A stretch of DNA of 64,000 nt from Enoplolaimus lenunculus (Eukaryota; Nematoda; Enoplea; Enoplida; Thoracostomopsidae). The stretch covers positions 122,860 through 186,859 of the forward strand of contig JASANG010000236.1 of NCBI GenBank assembly GCA_030248215.1. Reading direction: 5' to 3'. The position numbers were made by a program, and so were the translations under genes. This document shows positions 46,993-59,033 of the stretch, piece by piece (position 1 is the stretch's first letter; every line of letters begins with the position of its first letter). The notes beneath the pieces were generated by a model. That model made no database searches. It saw only the letters and a program-made list of their open reading frames with translations, and had not been told where the DNA came from.

Positions 46993-47894
46993 AGTTTTGG
47001 GAACAAAACTACGAATAATATTAAAAAATCTATATTTGGTAATCAGGGGCGTATATAGAAGATGAGGAATATATATTTACAAATAAGTAATAGCTACAGC
47101 ACGCCTTTGTGTTCTTCCGCGGTATAGCAGGATGAAAGATTTTTAACGTGTGGGTTCTCAAATTGAGCGAATAAAACTAAACTGAACAGATTTTTCAGAA
47201 TAACAGAGCATATTATTGCACGAAAAAGATTTCCACTGCCATTAAAAAAGCTTTGCAAAAACAGCCAAAACATTTCTCTTTCTGCACTTTATTAATTTTT
47301 GTAAAATGTTTTGCAAACAATTTCCTTTAAATTTAAACGCGACGAAAATTTCAAAGATAAGCAAACATTAATATTTCGATTCAAGGGTTAAAATTATACA
47401 CTGATGCATGTCAAATATATAAGATGAATAAAAATATCTATTTCTAAATTAGTCTCACTTAGACTAGTTTTCTAAATACTGCATTTATTTGCAAACTGTA
47501 GATTTCTCAGCTGGTTCTCGCAGCATAACTGCCTGAGATTTTGATAACACAGTTTTCGAATTAATTTGTAACTAGCAACAATTTGTAACGACACAAATTT
47601 ATTATTTGTTTGCATCGCGGCGATTCCTATCTTTTGTAGCAAAAATGCGTTCTAAGGACGAATTTATGAGATTTTCACGGCGCAAAATAGAAACTAAGGA
47701 AACAAACCAACTTGAAAACTTTTTAAATATTGGTAATATATTGTATTTATGAATATTAACATTTAGTGATTGCACGTGTTAAACACAAATCGGGGAAATG
47801 TTTCTTGTTATTCTTAAAAAATTAGAAAATATTTGAAATTTTTGACCAAAATTTAACCAAACTTTAGTGAAAACTGTCATGTACGTCTTTCATA

Positions 47895-48149
47895 CACTGT
47901 AAATTCCAATTAGATGATTGATCAACTCAGAGAGCGAATTAGTTAATATTTCTGGTTATTTCTGAGTTAATAATAGTAAAATATTAACTCACTCTGAGCT
48001 GATTTAATTCATCTGAATTGATTAATTAACTCAGAATGAGTGTAATACACTCAGAATTCTGAGTTCTGAAAGAAAAAATTCATAGTTCAGGCTTCTGAAT
48101 TGATTTAAGTTTTTATGAGTTAAAAGTCAACTTACTTAAATTCACAGTG
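47895..48149. mobile_element. Miniature element, CACTGTAAATT family, copy 4
   Basis: Ends CACTGTAAATTCCAATTAGAT and (complement) ACACTGTGAATTTAAGTAAGTT, 255 bp, with the TGAGTTAATTAAT-type interior typical of the family. Confidence 0.75.
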
Positions 48150-48257
48150 TTGTACAACATGCAAAATTGTCTGTATCCAAGTTTCAAGTGTGGCAACAAA
48201 ACCGTCAACTGTTCTGGTATTGTTACGTTATGGCGGACTCTAAAACGACTCTATGAC

Positions 48258-48540
48258 AGGGTTGTTGGTCGGAAAAAATTGCCGGAAATGGTTTTTTTCA
48301 TTTTTTTCCAATTTTTTCCGAGGGGGGGGGGTGGAGAAAATGGAAAAAATGGAAAAATATTAAACAATTCTTAAACATAGTTTGCAACTAAATATGATAT
48401 AAAATAACGTTTTTAGATGACATGTCACTAATTTACATGCAACACATGAACAGTGACCGTGTGTATATATCCATCAGGAGACACTGTATATCCGAAAAGA
48501 GCGAAAATTGCAGCGTATGAAAATATAAATGGATTTCAAT
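48258..48540. mobile_element. CAGGGTTGTT repeat, copy B
   Basis: CAGGGTTGTTGGTCGGAAAA, the pyrimidine tract, the GGGGTGGAGAAAA segment, AACTAAATATGATATAAAAT and GACCGTGTGTATAT occur in the same order as at 9686-9948. Confidence 0.65.
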
Positions 48541-49060
48541 GTAAAAACTACATATGCAACTTGTTCGGATCGCTCACCAGGTTTCGTCGACAGTGGGGTC
48601 AAAGTTATGTTGCTCAAAACTGAATGTTCGCTTTAACCGTATGATTTAAAACTAGAATACGTCTATAGCTTCAACCTCGCTTTGCTCGCGAAGCTGCAAC
48701 CATTGAGAGTCAGAAAATACCCAAAAGTGTCTTGGGCTTTATATATACTTACAAAACACAAGTGTGACTTGTTTAGCTAGCTCCACTCATGAGTTTCGGA
48801 TGTTCTGATGAAAACTCTCGATTGTTCCACGCTCTAACTTAAATTTTTTAACAATTTTAACTTTACGGTCCCGAATTCCTCCATTGGACTCAAACTTTTT
48901 ATGTCGAAAAATTAGACAAATGATCTACCATTTGACACAGGTTGCGGAGGTAAGAAGAATATTGCTAAATGTTTCTCAATCGGACTTCTGGCTAACTAGT
49001 TATTGTCAAATAACGAAATTTGGCGTCAAACCATGATCTTTGGCAGCGCGCCAATTAGTT

Positions 49061-49473
49061 ACTGTAGTGACCCGAATAAGATGGGGGACTGATATTTATT
49101 TGGCCTCTCCAGAGGGTACCCCCCTTGTTATTCGGTTACGGACTAATTATTTTTTAACAACGCTCCGCCTCCCTTCGTTACTGATATATCCGGTACTGCA
49201 ACTATCCGTTGAATGAAACGTTTATTTGCCTTGCGTCAATAGCTTGAACGATCATGCAAGGTTATATATACTTAGGAATGTACTTTCAAAATTTAAGTAC
49301 GCCTTAAGGATTCGAACTCAATTTTACTTGCTCCTGGAGTCATTTATACATTACAGTTAGGAATAACTGGCCTTCATGGACTCTAATTACGATTTAGGAA
49401 CTCTATCCGCTTACGGACTCTTGCTAGGAATACGGACTCCTATTAATTTGGACTCAATTCGGGTCACAACAGT
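49061..49473. mobile_element. ACTGTAGTGACCCGAAT element, intact ends
   Basis: The terminal inverted repeats ACTGTAGTGACCCGAAT and (complement) ACTGTTGTGACCCGAAT agree at 16 of 17 positions. The element is 413 bp and non-coding, with many GGACTC/GAGTCC words. It adjoins the reversed copy of the CAGGGTTGTTTTTTCCGG repeat (49474-49819), into or beside which it seems to have inserted. Confidence 0.8.
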
Positions 49474-49819
49474 ATTTGACAGCAACTTGTTATTAAGCAG
49501 ACTTCTGATTGCAGAAAGTTTAACACCACTGGAGTCAGCTCTGCAAACAGCGTCACAAATGATATATAATTTGTCCAACTTTTCGACAAAAAATTTTTGA
49601 GTCACAAGGGGCTGAACCAATGGCCTTAAAAATCGAATTTTTGAAAAATTCAGATTTGGGTATGGAATGATGAGGGGATGTCAGCAGGAGCTCAAATATG
49701 AAAAAACTTTCAAAATGTAAGCATTTTAGGGCAAACGCCGGCTAAGGGTGGGATAGCAGGACCACTCAGACAAAGAATAAATTTTTTCCATTTTCTCATT
49801 TTTTCCGGAAAAAACAACT
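49474..49819. mobile_element. CAGGGTTGTTTTTTCCGG repeat, reverse copy B
   Basis: Read as complement it starts CAGAGTTGTTTTTTCCGG. It continues through GCCGGCGTTTGCCC, CAGCCCCTTGTG, CGAAAAGTTGGACAA and GTGGTGTTAAACTTT, the same order as at 9949-10320. Confidence 0.65.
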
Positions 49820-50618
49820 CTGCTCTGCGACAATTCGTCGCCCGACAGCATGCCGCCCATGATCTAATCCTAAGCATAGTTCTAAGCATAATCCTTAGCT
49901 TATGCCTATTCAAGCTAAGCATACTGTGTTTCGACAAATTGTCAAGTAGACAATATTTCTAATTACAAGTTATCAGTCGACGAGTTGTCGGGCGACAAAT
50001 TGTCGTGATACCCTCTAAATCCCTTGATACAGTTTAGTCAACTTAGTTTTATACTAAAACCAATGTCTCAAAAAACAAAACTAATCTTTTAATATATAAA
50101 CATTATTTAATTTCACCGGATGTGTTGTTTTGTAGGGCTGCAATAGCATTTGTGTGCAAAACTACATTTAGAGATAAAAACATCGGCAAGACATCTAAAT
50201 AAAATTGGTAAGCACTGAAATAACGTTTGCAATGTACTAGTATAACCGCCGATCCAGAGGGGTTGGGGGATGGTCATTGACCCCCAATTTTGCGAATAAA
50301 CTCGGTGGGCGTTTTGGACCCACCTACTTTGGAAAGACAAAAAACGTGACGGGCTTATTAGTACCTAAAACGTCTGACTGGCTCATTGTTTAACAGGGAC
50401 TGATTAGGTGGTGGAATGCATTGGGCCCGTGCGACTAGCAGCCCTTTTATTAACCAACAAAACCAGAGAAAATAATGAAATAGTTTAACGAAATAAATTG
50501 TACCAGAAGCACAAAACAAAATTTATAGCTCAGGGACTTTTCTAGATTTGCAGTTATAGAAGTCACTTATTATTTCACCAAAGTACAATTAAAGCAGAAT
50601 ATTTGAATCGATGTACAT
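49820..50618. other. Gene-free stretch
   Basis: TAAGC/CCTAAGCAT words are scattered near 49858-49925, and ACAATTTGTCG/CGACAAATTGTC words lie near 49830-50010. No supported gene was found. Confidence 0.4.
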
Positions 50619-51079
50619 CAGGGTACAACCTGAGGTCTGCCTCGGCTCTGAGAGCAAATCAACCTCAGGCTCTGGATGCGATAGAATTTTTGCTGGAGAT
50701 TGCAGCAATTTCGGCAGTGAAATTTTGCATAGTTTTAAACAATTTATCTGCTTGGCGCGTTTGGTTTTAACTTTTAGCACAATTTTGAGGAAAGAAAATC
50801 AAATAACTTAACAACATATTGCAGATATTTCCTAAAATTAACTAACTATCCGTTTTACTACCTAATTTAGCCTCATCTCCGCCTCCGGCAAGTTAAGATT
50901 TTTTAACAACTATTAAGCGTAAAACCAAACGATTTATTAACAAAACTATACAGATATTTGCTAAAAGTAACAAATTAAACATCATTTTAGATACCTAATT
51001 TCACCTCGACTCCAATTACGGCAAGTTTTGTAGACTTCCTGCTCCAGCTTTGGTATTTTTCACCTCCAATTGCACCCTG
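50619..51079. mobile_element. hAT-like miniature element, CAGGGTGCAACCGGAGG family, copy 3
   Basis: Ends CAGGGTACAACCTGAGG and (complement) CAGGGTGCAATTGGAGG, 461 bp. The flanks ATGTACAT (50611-50618) and ATGCACAT (51080-51087) agree at 7 of 8 positions. An internal segment of about 110 bp (CAGATATTT...TACCTAATTT) is present twice, which explains the extra length over copy 1. Confidence 0.8.
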
Positions 51080-51087
51080 ATGCACAT

Positions 51088-52654
51088 GATGCCAAAATTT
51101 ACAAGTCTGTCTTGCTTAATGAATGTTCGCAATCGATTCACAATCAATTTGAGTTTTGTGAAAGAACACTGGCTGCAGCAGCTGGAAACTATAGGGATGA
51201 TGTATCTTGCTACTCGGTCTGCGTCTATCACCGCTGGATAGGGTTTTTGTTAGGTCCGGTCCAAGTAGACATTAGTTCATAGTTAAGCCGATTTAGGTTG
51301 GATTTTATTGATACTGTTCCGACCCAGTGGTGTCAGGTGTGACTCCCAATTGATTTTTCATGTCCTGTTTCCCTGTTTTCCTTTCCGGATCTACCAAAAA
51401 TTGACGGTGCAGATTCCGTTATGTTTTCTTTTATTTTTTCGACCACCATAATTTGCCAAAGATTTCTTCCCCCCACACTCTTAAAAATCAAATCTGCACC
51501 TGATAATTTTATACAGTAAGACTCATGGTGCAGTCAAATATAGCAAAATGCTGACACTGTTTTAACATATTTTACTTATCACTTTTAAGCTTTAATCATG
51601 TTTAATAGTCTTGCATGGTTTCGCTTTAATAACGAATTGTGGCGATATCAACCACCGCATCTTGGAAAGTGTGAAGATGCCTAAATCACTTAACTGACCC
51701 GGCCCCACTTTTGAGAACGGATTTTCGCCAATTTGTACTAGAAGTAATTTTGCTGAAGATTATAACAGTTAGTGTAGTGCAATTATTCTAATTTATTAAT
51801 TAACTTGACTATGTTCCTAAGTGATTATGAAGGTTTCCTTTAATCTAATAATAGAATGTATGCATCGGATACTTTTCCTGTTAGTTTTGTGTATGCTACT
51901 ATTTTAATATCGAAGTAAATTTATCTCTCAACAAAGGATCGAATAATAGAATGTAATTGAGATGTTGCAATGTTTGTTCATAAAAGCATAGATTGTATCT
52001 TTTTAGATTTTAGATATATACTATTGAAATATCAGTAAATGTCAAGAATCCGTTTTATTTGTTTGTATAGATCTCCAAGCGCTACTAATAAATATACAGT
52101 GAACTTTCGCAATACTTTTAATTTATCGGTGATCTACACTTTCTAGATACTAGAAAGATTAAAAGTGGCCAAACAACGCGTCCTGTAATGCGTGTTCATG
52201 AGTTTTAGCCAAATTCAGTACACTTTAATACGTGTTTTGGAAACTGTTTCAGCATTAACGGTATTGAAAGAATTCGGACATGAACAGTCCTTTCTATAAA
52301 AATAATGCGTATTGTTTATTTTTGGCTGTATTTATCAATTCAAAATTTAAACTGTTTAAACCGATATCATATGAACACGATAGTGTTCATATATATGATT
52401 CGCGCATCTCAAGCGCGTATTTTCAGTTTATTTCGCATGTTGGTGCTCAAGTAATATCAGACCGCTATCGTTTAAATTTTGTACATTGGTATCCTGGTAC
52501 GTAGGGAATATTTGTGCTAAAGGATTTGGCAAACCAGTGTGGTCTTCAATAGTTACGGTCAAAAAACTCTTTACTGAAAGTGCACGAAATTTTTCATTTT
52601 GGTTCAACACTTTTTACACGTTAGCTATGTAATTTTACGGTTATAACTTTCACC
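51088..52654. other. Gene-free stretch with one exon-like block
   Basis: No gene is recognised. At about 52432-52498 a 67-nt block lies between a good acceptor (GTATTTTCAG) and a good donor (GTACGT). It is open in a frame encoding HVGAQVISDRYRLNFVHWY. It has no identifiable partner exons, so it may be chance. Confidence 0.3.
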
Positions 52655-55600
52655 ACTTTATAGAGCTTACGGTTAGTTTCACCCCAACGGTTGCTTTCAC
52701 CCCAACAGTCGGTTTTACCCCAACGGTTGGTTTTACCCTAACGGTTGGTTTTACCCTAACGGTTGGTTTCACCCCAACGGTTGGTTTCACCCCAACGGTT
52801 GGTTTCACCCCAACGGTTGGTTTCACCCCAACGGTTGGTTTCACCCCAACGGTTGGTTTCACCCCAACGGTTGCTTTCACCCCAACGGTTGGTTTCACCC
52901 CAACGGTTGGTTTTGCCCCAACGGTTGGTTTCACCCCAACGGTTGGTTTCACCCCAACGGTTGGTTTCACCCCAACGGTTGGTTTCACCCCAACGGTTGG
53001 TTTCACCCCAACGGTTGGTTTCTCCCCAACGGTTGGTTTCACCCCAACGGTTGGTTTCACCCCAACGGTTGGTTTCACCCCAACGGTTGGTTTCTCCCCA
53101 ACGGTTGGTTTCACCCCAACGGTTGGTTTCACCCCAACGGTTGGTTTCACCCTAACGGTTGGTTTCACCCCAACGGTTGGTTTCACCCCAACGGTTGGTT
53201 TCACCCTAACGGTTGGTTTCACCCCAACGGTTGGTTTCACCCCAACGGTTGGTTTCACCCCAACGGTTGGTTTCACCCCAACGGTTGGTTTTGCCCCAAC
53301 GGTTGGTCCCCCCCCCCCCCCTCCCCCCCCCCCCCCCCCCCCCTTCACCCCAGCGGTTGGTTTCACCCCAACGGTTGGTTTCACCCCAACGGTTGGTTTC
53401 ACCCCAACGGGTGCTTTCACCACAACGGTTGGTTTCACCCCAACGGTTGGTTTCACCCCAACGGTTGGTTTCACCCCAACGGTTGGTTTCACCCCAACGG
53501 TTGGTTTCACCCCAACGGTTGGTTTCACCCCAACGGTTGGTTTCACCGCAACGGTTGGTTTCTCCCCAACGGTTGGTTTCACCCCAACGGTTGGTTTCAC
53601 CCCAACGGTTGGTTTCACCCCAACGGTTGGTTTCTCCCCAACGGTTGGTTTCACCCCAACGGTTGGTTTCACCCCAACGGTTGGTTTCACCCCAACGGTT
53701 GGTTTCACCCCAACGGTTGGTTTCACCCCAACGTTTGGTTTCACCCCAACGTTTGGTTTTGCCCCTACGGTTGGTTTCACCCCAACGGTTGGTTTCACCC
53801 CAGCGGTTGGTTTCACCCCAGCGGTTGGTTTCACCCCAACGGGTGCTTTCACCCCAACGGTTGGTTTCACCCCAACGGTTGGTTTCACCCCAACGGTTGG
53901 TTTCACCCCAACGGTTGGTTTCACCCTAACGGTTGGTTTTACCCTAACGGTTGGTTTTGCCCCAACGGTTGGTTTCATCCCAACGGTTGGTTTCACCCCA
54001 ACGGTTGGTTTCACCCTAACGGTTGGTTTCACCCCAACGGTCAGTTTCACCCCAACGGTTGGTTTTGCCCCAACGGTTGGTATTGCCCCAACGGTTGGTT
54101 TCACCCCAACGGTTGGTTTCACCCCAGCGGTTGGTTTCACCCCAGCGGTTGGTTTCACCCCAACGGGTGCTTTCACCCCAACGGTTGGTTTCACCCCAAC
54201 GGTTGGTTTCACCCCAACGGTTGGTTTCACCCCAACGGTTGGTTTCACCCCAACGGTTGGTTTCACCCTAACGGTTGGTTTTACCCTAACGGTTGGTTTT
54301 GCCCCAACGGTTGGTTTCATCCCAACGGTTGGTTTCACCCCAACGGTTGGTTTCACCCTAACGGTGGTTTCACCCCAACGGTCAGTTTCTCCCCAACGGT
54401 TGGTTTTGCCCCAACGGTTGGTTTTGCCCCAACGGTTGGTTTCACCTCAACGGTTGGTTTCACCCCAACAGTCGGTTGGTTTCGCCCCAACGGTTGGTTT
54501 CACCCCAACGGTTGGTTTCCCCCCACCACGGTTGGTTTCACCCCAACGGTTGGGTTCACCCCAACGGTTGGTTTCACCCCAACGGTTGGTTTCACCCCAA
54601 CGGTTGGTTTCACCCCAACGGTTGGTTTCACCCCAACGGTTGGTTTCACCCCAACGGTTGGTTTCACCCCAACGGTTGGTTTCACCCCAACGGTTGGTTT
54701 CACCCCAACGGTTGGTTTCACCCCAATGGTTGGTTTCACCCCAACGGTTGGTTTTACCCCAACGGTTGGTTTCACCCCAACGGTTGGTTTTGCCCCAGCG
54801 GTTGGTTTCCCCCCCACGGGTGGTTTCACCCACACGGTTGGTTTCACCCCAACGGTTGGTTTCACCCCAACGGTTGGTTTCACCCCAACGGTTGGTTTCA
54901 CCCCAACGGTTGGTTTCACCCCAACGGTTGGTTTCACTCCAACGGTTGGTTTCACCCCAACGGTTGGTTTCATCCCAAGCGGTTGGTTCTCACCCCAACG
55001 GTTGGTTTCACCCTAACGGTGGTTTCACCCCAACGTCAGTTTCTCCCCAACGGTTGGTTTCCAGCCCCAACGGTTGGTTTCCCTCAACGGTTGGCTTCCC
55101 CCCACCAACTCGGTTTTACCGCAACGGTTGGTTTCACCCCAACTCCCCCCGCCCCAGGACAGAAGGGGCACAGGGCACCACGGCACCCACGGACACCACG
55201 AACACACCAACACCAACACCCAACAGGTTGGTTTCACCCCAACGGTTGGTTTCACCCAACGGTTGGTTTCACTCAACGGTTGGTTTCCCAACGGTTGGTT
55301 CCCCCAAGGTTGGTCCCCCAACGGTTGGTTTCCCCCAAGGTTGGTTTCACCCCCGGTTGTTTCACCAAGGTTGGTTTCCCAAGGTTGGTTTCACCCCACG
55401 GTTGGTTTCCCCAGTAGGTTGGTTTCACCCAACGGTTGGTTTCCCCAAGGTTGGTTTCTTTTTCCCACCCCAACGGTTGGTTTCACCCCAACGGTTGGTT
55501 TCACCCCAACGGTTGGTTTCACCCCAACGGTTAGTTTCACCCCAACGGTTGGTTTTGCCGCAACGGTTGGTTTTGCCCCCAACGGTTGGTTTCACCCCAA

Positions 55601-58600
55601 CGGTTGGTTTTACCCAACGGTTGGTTTCACCCAACGGTTGGTTTCACCCAAACGGTTGGTTTCACCCAACGGTTGGTTTCACCCCAACGGTTGGTCAGTT
55701 GGTCCCAACGGTTGGTTCACCCCAACGGTTGGTTTCACCCACGGTTGGTTTCACCCCAACGGTTGGTTTCACCCCAACGGTCGTTTCCCACCCCAACGGT
55801 TGGTTTCACCCCACTTCCCAACGGTTGGTTTCACCCCACGCAACGGTTAGTTTCACCCCAACGGTTGGTTTCACCCCAACGGTTGGTTTCACCCCAACGG
55901 TTGGTTTCACCCCAACGGTTGGTTTCACCCCAACGGTTGGTTTCACCCCAACGGTTGGTTTCACTCCAACGGTTGGTTTCACCCCAACGGTTGGTTTCAC
56001 CCCAACGGTTGGTTTCACCCCAACGGTTGGTTTCACCCCAACTGTCGGTTTCACCCCAACGGTTGGTTTCACCCCAACGGTTGGTTTCACCCCAACGGTT
56101 GGTTTCACCCCAACGGTTGGTTTCACCCCAACGGTTGGTTTCACCCCAACGGTTGGTTTCACCCCAACGGTTGGTTTCACCCCAACGGTTGGTTTCACCC
56201 CAACCCCAACGGTTGGTTTCACCCCAACGGTTGGTTTCACCCCAACGGTTGGTTTCACCCCAACGGTTGGTTTTGCCCCAACGGTTGGTTTTGCCCCAAC
56301 GGTTGGTTTTGCCCCAACGGTTGGTTTTGCCCCAACGGTTGGTTTCACCCCAACGGTTGGTTTCACCCTAACGGTTGGTTTCACCCCAACGGTTGGTTTC
56401 ACCCCAACGGTTGGTTTTGCCCCAACGGTTGGTTTCACCCCAACGGTTGGTTTCACCCCAACGGTTGGTTTCACCCCAACGGTTGGTTTCGCCCCAACGG
56501 TTGGTTTTGCCCCAACGGTTGGTTTCGCCCCAACGGTTGGTTTCACCCCAACGGTTGGCTTCACCCCAACGGTTGGTTTCACCCCAACGGTTGGTTTCAC
56601 CCCAACGGTTGGTTTCACCCCAACGGTTGGTTTCACCCCAACGGTTGGTTTCACCCCAACGGTTGGTTTCACCCCAACGGTTGGTTTCACCCCAACGGTT
56701 GGTTTCACCCCAACGGTTGGTGTCACCCCAACGGTTGGTGTCACCCCAACGGTTGGTGTCACCCCAACGGTTGGTTTCACCCCAACGGTTGGTTTCACCC
56801 CAACGGTTGGTTTCACCCCAACGGTTGGTTTCACCCCAGCGGTTGGTTTCACCCCAACGGTTGGTTTCACCCCAACGGTTGGTTTCACCCCAACGGTTGG
56901 TTTCACCCCAACGGTTGGTTTCACCCCAACGGTTGGTTTTGCCCCAACGGTTGGTTTCACCCCAACGGTTGGTTTTGCCCCAACGGTTGGTTTTGCTACA
57001 ACGGTTGGTTTCACCCCAACGGTTGGTTTCACCCCAACGGTTGGATTCACCTCAGCGGTTGGTTTCCCCTCAACGGTTGGTTTCCCCTCAACGGTTGGTT
57101 TCACCCCAACGATCGGTTTTACCCCAACGGTTGGTTTTACCCTAACGGTTGGTTTCACCCCAACGGTTGGTTTCACCCCAACGGTTGGTTTCACCCCAAT
57201 GGTTGGTTTCACCCTAACGGTTGGTTTCACCCCAACGGTTGGTTTCACCCCAACGGTTGGTTTCACCCCAACGGTTGGTTTCACCCCAACGGTTGGTTTC
57301 ACCCCAACGGTTGGTTTCACCCCAACGGTTGGTTTCACCTTAACGGTTGGTTTTGCCCCAACGGTTGGTTTCACCCCAACGGTTGGTTTCACCCCAACGG
57401 TTGGTTTTGCCCCAACGGTTGGTTTTGCTACAACGGTTGGTTTCACCCCAACGGTTGGTTTCACCCCAACGGTTGGATTCACCTCAGCGGTTGGTTTCCC
57501 CTCAACGGTTGGTTTCCCCTCAACGGTTGGTTTCACCCCAACGATCGGTTTTACCCCAACGGTTGGTTTTACCCTAACGGTTGGTTTCACCCCAACGGTT
57601 GGTTTCACCCCAACGGTTGGTTTCACCCCAATGGTTGGTTTCACCCTAACGGTTGGTTTCACCCCAACGGTCAGTTTCACCCCAACGGTTGGTTTTGCCC
57701 CAACGGTTGGTTTTGCCCCAACGGTTGGTTTCGCCTCAACGGTTGGTTTCACCCCAACAGTCGGTTTTACCGCAACGGTTGGTTTCACGCTAACAGTTGG
57801 TTTCACCCAAACGGTTGGTTTCACCCCAACAGTCGGTTTCACCCCAACGGTTGGTTTCACTCCAACGGTTGGTTTCACGCCAACGGTTGGTTTCACCCCA
57901 ACGGTTGGTTTCACTCCAACGGTCGGTTTCACCCTAACGGTCGGTTTCACCCCAACGGTCGGTTTCACCCCAACGGTCGGTTTCACTCCAATGGTTGGTT
58001 TCGCCCCAACGGTTGGTTTTGCTACAACGGTTGGTTTCACCCCAACGGTTGGTTTCACCCCAACGGTTGGTTTTGCCCCAACGGTTGGTTTTGCTACAAC
58101 GGTTGGTTTCACCCCAACGGTTGGTTTCACCCCAACGGTTGGATTCACCTCAGCGGTTGGTTTCCCCTCAACGGTTGGTTTCACCCCAACGATCGGTTTT
58201 ACCCCAACGGTTGGTTTTACCCTAACGGTTGGTTTCACCCCAACGGTTGGTTTCACCCCAACGGTTGGTTTCACCCCAATAGTTGGTTTCACCCTAACGG
58301 TTGGTTTCACCCCAACGGTCAGTTTCACCCCAACGGTTGGTTTTGCCCCAACGGTTGGTTTTGCCCCAACGGTTGGTTTCGCCTCAACGGTTGGTTTCAC
58401 GCTAACAGTTGGTTTCACCCAAACGGTTGGTTTCACCCCAACTGTCGGTTTCACCCCAACGGTTGGTTTCACACCAACAGTCGGTTTCCCCCGTTGGTTT
58501 CACCCCAACGGTTGGTTTCCCCCCCACCGGTCCGCCCCGGTTTCACCCCAACGGTCGGTTTCACTCCAACGGTTGGTTTCACCCCAACGGTTGGTTTCAC

Positions 58601-58890
58601 CCCAACGGTTGGTTTCACCCCAACGGTCGGTTTCACCCTAACGGTCGGTTTCACCCCAACGGTCGGTTTCACCTCAACGGTCGGTTTCACTCCAATGGTT
58701 GGTTTCACCCCACAGTTGGTTCCACTGCAACTGATAGTTTCACCCCAGCGGTTAATTTTGCCCCGAGGTTAGTTTCACCCCAACGGTCGGTTTCAGCCCA
58801 AGGGTTCGTTTCACACAAACGGTTAGCTTCATCGCAACGGACGATGTCCCCCCATCGTTTGCTTCGCCCCAACTCTTGGTTTCATACAAA
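52655..58890. repeat. 18-bp satellite array, about 6.2 kb
   Basis: The unit is GGTTTCACCCCAACGGTT (18 bp), present about 340 times. Common variants are GGTTTTGCCCC, CCCTAACGG, CCCCAGCGG, CAACAGTCGG and CAACGGGTGC. Higher-order structure is visible. The variant GGATTCACCTCAGCGG recurs at 57043, 57475 and 58141 (432 and 666 bp apart, 24 and 37 units). The variant CGGGTGC recurs near 53409, 53841 and 54165 (24 and 18 units). A poly-C run interrupts it at about 53308-53343, and a non-repeat insert lies at about 55147-55228. The last units (58680-58890) fade into diverged copies. Long open frames on both strands result from a stop-free unit. Confidence 0.97.
54975..55860. repeat. Irregular, indel-rich segment of the satellite with an 80-bp foreign insert
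   Basis: Elsewhere the spacing is almost strictly 18 bp. Here units vary in length through single-base changes in C, T and A runs. An unrelated stretch (about 55147-55228, containing GGACAGAAGGGGCACAGG and CACCAACACCAACACC) interrupts the array. This could be a real degenerate boundary or, more likely, low-quality consensus or a misjoin. Confidence 0.7.
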
Positions 58891-59033
58891 TACTTTGCTT
58901 AGGCGCTTGTTGCCATGACAATAGTTTCTTTCAACCAAGCGATCTATTTAAACTCAGTATTTAGTTTAATCAGTCCTCTCATCTTTCATAACCTGGATTG
59001 GTGGATTAAAGCAGCAGCTTGGTAAAGCGGTTG

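Noticed and set aside
52650-54356. 568-codon minus-strand frame (VKPTVG-type repeats) as a structural protein gene
   Set aside because: Overlapping frames are open on the other strand as well, it is broken by a poly-C run coding only Gly, and the flanks show no gene features.
54364-58641. Very long plus-strand open frame (GFTPTV-type hexapeptides)
   Set aside because: The 18-bp unit lacks stops in several frames of both strands, so long frames are expected by construction. No start context, splice structure or non-repeat domain accompanies it.
52655-58890. CRISPR-like array
   Set aside because: No unique spacers between repeats and a plainly eukaryotic context; it is a head-to-tail satellite.
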